DNA of 12,141 nt from JANWHZ01 sp041487535. GTDB taxonomy: Bacteria; Patescibacteriota; Saccharimonadia; Saccharimonadales; UBA4665. The notes beneath the pieces are model-generated. The model saw only the letters and a list, made by a program, of their open reading frames with translations, was not told where the DNA came from and ran no database searches. Where the stretch lies: the NCBI GenBank assembly GCA_041487535.1, contig JBGPNM010000037.1, positions 1 through 12,141 on the forward strand, given 5' to 3'. This document shows, piece by piece, positions 5,843 to 11,381 of this stretch; the first letter of the stretch is position 1; each line of letters starts with the position of its first letter. Made by a program: the position numbers and the translations under genes.

Positions 5843-7297
5843 CTAGGTGTGATACCAAGTAGTGCCTTGCGGCGTGTCCCGCAGGCCGATGCCTTGTGCC
5901 TGAAGCTTATCCCGGAGTTTGTCCGAGGCGGCCCAATCTTTGGCCGTCCGGGCTGACTCGCGGTCTGTAATGAGCTGCTTTTGGATGTCGGATATATCGT
6001 CACTGAACAGATAGATGCCGAGCTGCAGGTTAATTTGCTGCAGCAGTTGAATGAAGTCTGCAAGCAAAAATGACTTCATGCCCTCTTGCTCGACCAGATC
6101 CATCATGGCGTCGATTGCCACCAGAGCGTCCGGAGTGTCAAGGTCGTCCTGTATGGCGGCGCTAAAGCGCGCTGCAATCTCCGCCGATCGCTTCGTAAGC
6201 GGATGGTCTGCCGCTACCGTATCAAACTCCTCTAAGCTGGTCGAAAGTTCAGGCAGGAATTTATCCGCCTGGACGACCTGCCAACGCCGGTCAGCGGTTT
6301 GCTGCCAGTGCCTCAGTCGGTTCTGGGCGGCTTCGAGCGATTCCCAGCTGAATTTGCTTTGGCTGCGATAGTGCGACTCCAATACATGCAGGCGGAATGC
6401 CTCTAGGCTGAGACCTTTGGCTTCGATATCTTCCAGTGTGACGCCGTTGCCAAGCGATTTGGAAATTTTCTCGCCCTCGACTGTTACGTGATTGGTGTGC
6501 ATCCAGTAATTGGCCAGAGGTTTGCCAGTGGCAGCCTCGCTTTGGGCGATTTCGTTGGTGTGGTGCACCGGGATGTGGTCGATGCCGCCGGAGTGGATGT
6601 CGATAGTTTCGCCCAGGTACTTCATACTCATGGCAGAGCACTCCAGGTGCCAGCCCGGGAAACCTTTGCCCCATGGGCTGTCCCATTCCATGTCGCGTTT
6701 GTGGCCACCAGGTGAAAACTTCCATAGCGCAAAGTCGCTGTCATTACGTTTTTGCTGGTTGTGTTTTACCCGGGCGCCGGCTTGCAGTTCATCCAGGTCC
6801 AGGCGGGCAAAGTCGGCGTAGCGCGAGAACTTCGAGGTGTCGTAGTAGACGCCGTCATCAATTATGTAAGTGTAGCCCTTTTCTTCCAATTTTTTTACCA
6901 GGTCGATCTGTTCTGGGATATGACCGGTGGCCTTTGGCATGTGGTCGGGCGTGGTAATATTGAGACGCTGTAACCCCTTGGTGAAATAATCTCCGTAGAA
7001 GGCCGCGATATCCCAGGCCGTCTTGCCTTCCCGCCGGGCGCCTTTCTCCAGCTTGTCTTCGCCTTCATCGGCGTCGCTGACGAGGTGGCCGACGTCGGTG
7101 ACGTTCATGACCCATTTTGGCTTCAAACCGGCGGCCTGCAGGCTGCGTATCAGGAGGTCGTAACGGATAAAGGTGAACCAATTGCCGACGTGCGGATAGT
7201 CATACACGGTAGGGCCGCATGTATACACCGTTACTATCGGCGTGTTGAGCGGCTGGATTTTATCGACTTGACCGGTCAGCGTGTTGTAGAGCTTCAT
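5843..7297 (-). CDS. cysS: Cysteinyl-tRNA synthetase
   Basis: 484 residues, a class I aminoacyl-tRNA synthetase that charges tRNA-Cys in the cytoplasm. The HIGH signature is PHVGN (35-39) and KMSKS is KISKS (277-281). Expected zinc ligands are C27 (CGPTVYD), C220 (GWHLECSAMS), H245 and E249 (HIPVHHTNEIAQSE). The block is DIHSGGIDHIPVHHTNE rather than the more common DIHGGGIDLIFPHHENE, a variant consistent with a Patescibacteria-like enzyme. The C-terminal helical and anticodon-binding region ends DTPQGTTWYHT, as expected for a full-length protein. A good Shine-Dalgarno (AAGGGA, 10 bases upstream) lies within the end of the DHH gene, which overlaps cysS by 38 bases. It ends in TAG. Confidence 0.97.
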   Translation of the reverse strand: MKLYNTLTGQVDKIQPLNTPIVTVYTCGPTVYDYPHVGNWFTFIRYDLLIRSLQAAGLKPKWVMNVTDVGHLVSDADEGEDKLEKGARREGKTAWDIAAFYGDYFTKGLQRLNITTPDHMPKATGHIPEQIDLVKKLEEKGYTYIIDDGVYYDTSKFSRYADFARLDLDELQAGARVKHNQQKRNDSDFALWKFSPGGHKRDMEWDSPWGKGFPGWHLECSAMSMKYLGETIDIHSGGIDHIPVHHTNEIAQSEAATGKPLANYWMHTNHVTVEGEKISKSLGNGVTLEDIEAKGLSLEAFRLHVLESHYRSQSKFSWESLEAAQNRLRHWQQTADRRWQVVQADKFLPELSTSLEEFDTVAADHPLTKRSAEIAARFSAAIQDDLDTPDALVAIDAMMDLVEQEGMKSFLLADFIQLLQQINLQLGIYLFSDDISDIQKQLITDRESARTAKDWAASDKLRDKLQAQGIGLRDTPQGTTWYHT

Positions 7298-8318
7298 GAG
7301 AATGTCCCTTATCTAGGTTATTAAGGAGTTCGGTGGCAAGGCTGATACATTCTGATTTGATCTCATTGAACGGCCGGCCGTCTGTAAGCTTGAAGCCGCT
7401 GGCGTAGGGGTGTCCGCCGCCGTTCAGACGTTCGGCCAGCTTGTCGGCAACCGGGTAGCCGCTGTTGCAGCGGATAGCGCCGGTGACTTTGCCGTCGTCG
7501 TAGTGCTTGAAGACGATAGTCATGGCTACGTCCTGGATGCCGAGCATATCATTCTGGATCAGCGGCACGGGATTGTAGAGCGGGCTGAACGTGTTGATTT
7601 CTTGCTGCGGTACGTCGACATATGCAATCCGGCCGTCAGCCGCGAACGCTGTCCGCTCGATCAGACGGGCTTTGTAGCGAAACACTTCTGCGGGCATCTT
7701 GCTGAGCTCCCGGCGGCGTTCTTCTAGCTCTGGACGGTTGACGCCGAGCTCTAGCAGCTCCGCCATGACCCGGTAGGTCCCCGGCGATGCCAAATCGTTG
7801 GACAGTCCTTGTGTGTCGCCCAATATTGCCGTCATCAGGCAGGCGCCGGCTGCTGCGCTGACCGGCCACGATAGCTCGCGCGCCAGATGGTACAGCAATT
7901 CGCCTGTAGAGGATACAGTATTGTCGCAGATAGTGACGCTGGCAAACTCCAGGCGGTTGCCAACGGTGGCGTGGTGGTCCAGTATAATGGACGGCTTGGC
8001 AGCTATCCAACCCATGTGGCCGCCCGTTCGCAGCTTTTCGAGCAGCGTGAGGGTGGAGGCGTCCACAATGATGCTGGCGTCAAACTGTCGCGGCAGCTAG
8101 CTGCTCACCCGGTCCCAGCCGTCCAGATAATGTAAGTAGCCGGGTATATCTACGCCGCAGTACAGTGACACCTGCTTGCCCTGGTCGCCCAGCGCATGTT
8201 CCAGTGCCAAGCTGCTGCCCAAAGAGTCGGCGTCCGGGTTGTCGGCCTGGATGACGACAATATGCCGGGCAGCATCCACAAGTGTTCGAACTTTTTCTGC
8301 TTCGCTATGCATGCTCAT
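7260..8318 (-). CDS. DHH/DHHA1 phosphoesterase (NrnA/RecJ-like) with in-frame TAG at codon 74
   Basis: If the TAG at 8099-8097 is bridged, the frame encodes 352 residues, normal for NrnA-like enzymes that degrade nano-RNA or pApA, or hydrolyse cyclic dinucleotides. Before the TAG are the first metal motif (QADNPDADSLGS) and YLHYLDGWDRVSS. After it the same frame continues LPRQFDASIIVDAS (second metal aspartate), ILDHHATVGN (DHH motif) and the C-terminal DHHA1 motif GGGHPYASGF. Restarting after the TAG is unlikely: the first candidate is a GTG inside the conserved SIIVDAS strand, with no ribosome binding site. The gene is therefore recoded, a recent nonsense mutant, or affected by a base-call error (AAG would read Lys). 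Its true end at TAA 7260 runs 38 bases into cysS, suggesting translational coupling. The promoter is a near-leaderless -10 inside a palindrome. Confidence 0.88.
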
Positions 8319-8324
8319 CTATTG

Positions 8325-8344
8325 TGTTTAGTATATCCTAAACA
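8325..8344 (-). promoter_or_regulatory. Promoter and possible operator palindrome for the DHH gene
   Basis: TGTTTAG (8325-8331), spacer TATATC, CTAAACA (8338-8344) is a perfect inverted repeat with 7-base arms. On the minus strand it contains TATACT (8335 down to 8330), a good -10 box ending 11 bases before the DHH ATG at 8318, so the leader would be about 5 bases. A repressor bound to the palindrome would block this promoter. No clear -35 is seen. Confidence 0.42.
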
Positions 8345-8399
8345 ATCTTGGCCGTCTCTACGATGTTGAGCTGAGTCTTGGAACCTCTCTAGCACTTAT

Positions 8400-8428
8400 C
8401 CGAACAAGCATCCTAAAGGCTTGTCCGG
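8400..8428 (-). other. Hairpin spanning the recR stop codon
   Basis: On the minus strand, CCGGACAAGC (8428-8419) pairs with GCTTGTTCGG (8409-8400), ten pairs with one G-T, around a 9-base loop that contains the recR TAG. There is no U tract after it, so it may be an mRNA 3'-end stabiliser or processing site rather than a terminator. The 94-base gap to the DHH gene is otherwise filled by that gene's promoter. Confidence 0.4.
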
Positions 8429-9018
8429 CCCTCCAATGCTCGGCTGAGGGTGATCTGGTCGGCATATTCCAGGTCGACGCCGATGGGCAGACCGCGCGCC
8501 AGGCGGGTTATTTTTACCGGCCGGTCGCCGATTTCCTGGCGGATATAGAGCGCCGTTGATTCGCCTTCCACGCTGGCGTTGGTAGCCAGTATGATTTCCT
8601 GCACCTTATCCTCATCGATGCGAGCGGCCAGCTCACGAATGTGCAGTTGGTCGGGGGTAATGCCGTCTATGGGCGACACCAAACCGCCCAGGACATGGTA
8701 TGTACCGTTGTACTGGCCAGTAGCCTCCAGCGCGACGATGTCGAACGGCTCTGCTACGACAGCAATGATGGTCCTGTCGCGGCGGTGATCCGTGTAGAGG
8801 TCCGATAGGTCTTGTCCCGCCGCTACCAGGGCAAACGTCTTTTTGCAATAGGCAATACCGCTGTGCAGGTTGTTCAGCGCCATGGCAAGCTTGTGCTCTG
8901 CATCATCGCCATGCCGTACCAGGTAATATGCGTAGCGCTCCGCTGTGCGCGGGCCAACGCCCGGCAAGGCGCCGAACGCGTCGATAAGGTTCGTCAGGGC
9001 TGGCGGTAGTACGCGCAT
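8413..9018 (-). CDS. recR: Recombination mediator RecR lacking the usual zinc-finger cysteines
   Basis: 201 residues, standard RecR length. RecR works with RecO (and RecF) to load RecA on single-stranded DNA in recombinational repair. Order: helix-hairpin-helix (residues about 9-30, FGALPGVGPRTAERYA), the zinc-finger position (58-78), Toprim domain (about 82-170, with VVAEPFD and ILATNASVEGEST) and the C-terminal RLARGLPIGVDLEYADQITLSRAL motif. The zinc finger is degenerate: instead of CxxC...CxxC the sequence is YCKKT...LSDLYTDH, keeping only C58 with T61, S72 and Y75 at the other three positions. The rest is well conserved, so the gene looks functional. It starts 13 bases after the ybaB stop and has no obvious Shine-Dalgarno of its own, suggesting coupling. 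It ends in TAG. Confidence 0.95.
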   Translation of the reverse strand: MRVLPPALTNLIDAFGALPGVGPRTAERYAYYLVRHGDDAEHKLAMALNNLHSGIAYCKKTFALVAAGQDLSDLYTDHRRDRTIIAVVAEPFDIVALEATGQYNGTYHVLGGLVSPIDGITPDQLHIRELAARIDEDKVQEIILATNASVEGESTALYIRQEIGDRPVKITRLARGLPIGVDLEYADQITLSRALEGRTSL

Positions 9019-9031
9019 TCGTTAGTCCGTA

Positions 9032-9325
9032 CTAGAATCCAAGACTGCCCAGGGCGCCCATCATCGGCTGCATTTTTTCGGCGGCGACCCGCTGGCTTTC
9101 CTGGATCGCTTCTTTTACTGCGTCTTCGATCCAGCGTTCCAGCTGGCCGATATCGCTTAAGTCCACGGAGTCAGGATCGATCGTCACCTTCTTGATTTTT
9201 TGATCGCCGCTGATTTCTACGGTTACGGCGCCCTCGCCTCTCTCGACCACGATAACTTGTTTTTGCAACTCTTTCTGCAGTTTCTTCATCTTCAGTAACA
9301 TCTTGGCTTGGTCAAAGCGGCTCAT
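9032..9325 (-). CDS. ybaB: YbaB/EbfC family nucleoid-associated protein
   Basis: 97 residues, the expected size. The sequence has the N-terminal helix (QAKMLLKMKKLQKELQKQ), the central sheet with VTVEISGDQKIKKVTIDP, and the C-terminal helix (LERWIEDAVKEAIQESQRVAAEKMQPMMG) of YbaB/EbfC DNA-binding proteins, which dimerise like tweezers and coat DNA. It directly precedes recR, a gene order widely conserved in bacteria (often with dnaX upstream, which is not here). AAAGGA lies 7 bases before the ATG. An extended -10 about 80 bases upstream is the likely promoter of the ybaB-recR unit. It ends in TAG. Confidence 0.95.
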   Translation of the reverse strand: MSRFDQAKMLLKMKKLQKELQKQVIVVERGEGAVTVEISGDQKIKKVTIDPDSVDLSDIGQLERWIEDAVKEAIQESQRVAAEKMQPMMGALGSLGF

Positions 9326-9396
9326 GAGCTATCCTTTCTTTGGGGTTCATAATGACAAACAATGACGACTCTGCGACGTAGCAAAGCCAATCCATT

Positions 9397-9414
9397 AATA
9401 TGCATATTGTAGCA
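9397..9414 (-). promoter_or_regulatory. Extended -10 promoter and palindrome upstream of ybaB
   Basis: On the minus strand, TGCTACAAT (9414 down to 9406) is an extended -10. A perfect 12-base palindrome, AATATGCATATT (9397-9408), covers its downstream end and the predicted start of transcription near 9399, so it could be a regulator site. The leader to the ybaB ATG would be about 75 bases and carries the Shine-Dalgarno. Confidence 0.4.
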
Positions 9415-9484
9415 GATTCTGGTTCGGCAGCGGGCGATTGGCTACAGTAACTTGCCAGACAAGTCGCTGGTGGGCTGGTACCCG

Positions 9485-9512
9485 TTTACTACTTTCGCTT
9501 TGTTGTTACAAT
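9485..9512 (+). promoter_or_regulatory. Promoter for the small glycine-rich protein gene
   Basis: TTTACT (9485-9490) as -35, a 16-base spacer, and TACAAT (9507-9512) as -10 with TG at 9504-9505. A second -10-like TATACT lies at 9516-9521. Transcription would start about 9519, giving a leader of about 55 bases with a Shine-Dalgarno. Confidence 0.5.
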
Positions 9513-9573
9513 ATATATACTCGTTCCGGTTTTCTATTGGGAGACTGCAACGGTTAAAGAAAGGAATTATGAG

Positions 9574-9819
9574 ATGAGTAGACAAGAAAATGTAGACTAC
9601 AGCGAGGAGGGGGGGTACTTTGAGGGGCCAGTCGGCCGCGAAAGCGGACAGCCGACGGGGCTCGGTTCAATTCCGGGGATTGCTGGTAAATCATCGGGCG
9701 CTGGTGACTTCGGGACTCACGGTACACATGAAGATCCACATGTCGGGGTACCTAGCCCTCAACTTGAGACTGGTGAGTCAGCAGGAGCAGGTGGCGGAGA
9801 TACCTCTGCTGCTCAGTAA
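9574..9819 (+). CDS. Small glycine-rich acidic protein of unknown function
   Basis: 81 residues, rich in Gly, Ser, Glu, Asp and His, with no Cys or Trp, no hydrophobic stretch and no signal peptide, so it is probably a disordered cytoplasmic protein. The centre has repeated Gly-Ser-Pro patterns (GLGSIPGIAGKSSGAGDFG, then GTHGTHEDPH). I do not recognise a family. The gene is nonetheless well supported: AAGGA (9561-9565) lies 8 bases before the ATG, a promoter is upstream and a strong terminator is 60 bases downstream of the TAA, making a self-contained transcription unit. An ATG at 9569 gives only Met-Arg-stop and overlaps the real start. An overlapping frame on the + strand (9620-9823) is a shadow. 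Confidence 0.72.
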   Translation: MSRQENVDYSEEGGYFEGPVGRESGQPTGLGSIPGIAGKSSGAGDFGTHGTHEDPHVGVPSPQLETGESAGAGGGDTSAAQ

Positions 9820-9871
9820 GTGAAAGAGCGGTCTCGTGAGAGAATTTACGCGGGCGGCCACTAACTTCAGC

Positions 9872-9919
9872 CCTGAGAAGCTCAGGTGTCTTTGTGTAGA
9901 TGCCTGAGCTTTATTATTT
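9872..9919 (+). terminator. Intrinsic terminator with an alternative hairpin
   Basis: AAGCTCAGG (9878-9886) pairs with CCTGAGCTT (9903-9911), nine pairs, followed by TATTATTTG, a good intrinsic terminator for the small-protein transcript. CCTGAG (9872-9877) immediately upstream can instead pair with CTCAGG (9881-9886), a competing hairpin with a 3-base loop. On the minus strand the U tract is missing, so it acts on the + strand. Confidence 0.78.
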
Positions 9920-9979
9920 GCCAGGATGCCGCTAAGGCGGTCGAATCACGAGCTTGGGCCGGGACGAAAATTAATACGA

Positions 9980-11161
9980 CTAGCGGCGAGAAAGTATCCG
10001 GACGGTCTCCGGATTGCGCGGCCAGGCAATAAAGTACTGGCGGATGTTATAAAAGCACGATAAGCCTATCAGCACCATAATACCCACTATGCCAACGGTG
10101 CGTGCCACCTGGTTGCGCGGAAAGGTCCGGAGCCAGAAGTGCAAGCTGTACGCAATGCCGCCGACGATTACCAGGTAGGCCACGGGTACTATGATGCTCA
10201 GTCCTACCCCGCCGTGCAGCCCTACGAGTATGCCGCCAAGCAGCAGATAGCTGCCCAGCAGCCGCGTGCGCGCCGCTTGCCAGTGGCGGATGTAGAAGAT
10301 CACACCCATACTGAGCATGGCCGTGAGGAAGGCGTCCAGCAGCGGCAGCCGGCCGAGCCATAGTGCCGGATTGTGCGGTCCCCGGTAAACGAGTGCCGCA
10401 AAGGCTTCGCCTATCTGCTGCAATGTGGCTTGCCAGGATGTAAAACGGGCAGGGATGCCAAGCCACGCCCGCAGCAAATCCGGCGTATGCACCAGCGTCA
10501 AGGCCAGCGCGGCCATGCCGGCTATAGCCAACCCGCACCATGCGGCGCGGTTCCAGGCGGGGCTGAGATTCCGCCAGGCGATAATAAGCACGCGCCACTG
10601 CCAGATCAAGCTCAGCAGCACGAACCAGACAAAGCCGGGGATGAACAGCAGTACCAGATTGGTCAGCAGCCAGACGTAGAACATCAGCGAGCTATCATCA
10701 TGATCGTAGAGGCCGACGTGGATTGCCACCATTGCCAATATCGCCGCAAGGTATTCTATCTCCGTACCGGCAAAGCGGGCGGTATGCAAGAACCACGCGG
10801 AGGTCGCGAATACAACGCATCCGAGCATCATGCTCCGCCGGCCGTGCCAGCGGCGGGCGATATACATGAAGATAAAGAACGAGAACAGCCCGAGTAGTAC
10901 GCTGGCCAGGCGTCCCAGCAGGGCTTCGTAACCGGACGGCGCGTACGTTGCCGGTAACTGTAAGAGTTTGAGCGGTAAATGAAGCGGGTCGGCCAGGATC
11001 ACGCGTAGTCCGGCACTTGCCCGGAGCGTGGCGCTCTCGGGCGCGGTCAACCGCGGCGTCAGCGTCCAGAGTCCGGCAAGCAACAGCCCCGTTACGGTCG
11101 CACCACAGGCGATCAGCAGGCCTAACGTGCGCCACCCAACCGGCAAAAACCTAGAGCTCAT
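9980..11161 (-). CDS. Polytopic membrane protein, GT-C (PMT/ArnT-like) glycosyltransferase-like
   Basis: 393 residues with roughly ten membrane spans (for example GLLIACGATVTGLLLAGLW near the start, LLGLFSFFIFMYIARR, LAAILAMVAIHVGLY, LLTNLVLLFIPGFVWFVLLSL, and VGIVGIMVLIGLSCFYNIR at the end). The first extracytoplasmic loop (LTPRLTAPESATLRAS) and the block SAWFLHTARFAGTEIEYLAA resemble GT-C enzymes of the PMT/ArnT group, which use lipid-linked sugars. The usual acidic pair of the first loop is not clear, so this is a resemblance, not a proof. The ATG at 11161 is chosen over a TTG at 11206 because GGAAGGGTGGAA precedes it and the membrane span follows. That ribosome binding site and ATG lie in the base of a long fold-back. 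It ends in TAG. Confidence 0.7.
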   Translation of the reverse strand: MSSRFLPVGWRTLGLLIACGATVTGLLLAGLWTLTPRLTAPESATLRASAGLRVILADPLHLPLKLLQLPATYAPSGYEALLGRLASVLLGLFSFFIFMYIARRWHGRRSMMLGCVVFATSAWFLHTARFAGTEIEYLAAILAMVAIHVGLYDHDDSSLMFYVWLLTNLVLLFIPGFVWFVLLSLIWQWRVLIIAWRNLSPAWNRAAWCGLAIAGMAALALTLVHTPDLLRAWLGIPARFTSWQATLQQIGEAFAALVYRGPHNPALWLGRLPLLDAFLTAMLSMGVIFYIRHWQAARTRLLGSYLLLGGILVGLHGGVGLSIIVPVAYLVIVGGIAYSLHFWLRTFPRNQVARTVGIVGIMVLIGLSCFYNIRQYFIAWPRNPETVRILSRR

Positions 11162-11316
11162 TTCCACCCTTCCTTCCGGCTGCAAACCTAGGCTGCTGGG
11201 CCGCAAAAGCCCTACTGCTCGTCAATGTACATTCCAGTACGTTTCCTCGCATTAGTGCTTTTTCGCTCCCACATCCTAGGCTTTCGCTACGAAAGCAAGG
11301 GTGGAAATGAGCTCTA
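11152..11316. repeat. 165-bp fold-back covering the membrane protein gene start
   Basis: Perfect 20-base arms, TAGAGCTCATTTCCACCCTT (11152-11171) and AAGGGTGGAAATGAGCTCTA (11297-11316), enclose an interrupted palindrome that stays paired to the centre: CCTAGG (11187-11192) with CCTAGG (11275-11280), AAAAGC (11205-11210) with GCTTTT (11257-11262), and GTAC/GTAC around a 6-base loop at 11231-11236. The left arm contains the Shine-Dalgarno and start codon of the minus-strand gene. No target-site duplication was found. Confidence 0.85.
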
Positions 11317-11341
11317 CGCTGCTTCATCATTAATTGTCTTT

Positions 11342-11350
11342 ATTCTAACA
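11342..11350 (-). promoter_or_regulatory. Extended -10 promoter upstream of the fold-back leader
   Basis: On the minus strand, TGTTAGAAT (11350 down to 11342) fits an extended -10. Transcription would begin near 11335, about 19 bases before the fold-back, so the leader of the membrane protein mRNA would consist almost entirely of the 165-base hairpin. The rest of the gap 11317-11381 holds only a small GC-rich hairpin just after dnaB. Confidence 0.4.
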
Positions 11351-11381
11351 CAGGCGGCAGTTGCCGGCCGGAGCAGGAGGG

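Noticed and set aside
9660..9680. GGTTCAATTCCGGGG, resembling a tRNA T-loop
   Set aside because: No acceptor, D or anticodon arm can be built around it, and it lies within the glycine-rich protein gene.
11162..11206. TTG start 45 bases upstream for the membrane protein
   Set aside because: It lies inside the fold-back with no ribosome binding site, whereas ATG 11161 has one directly before it.
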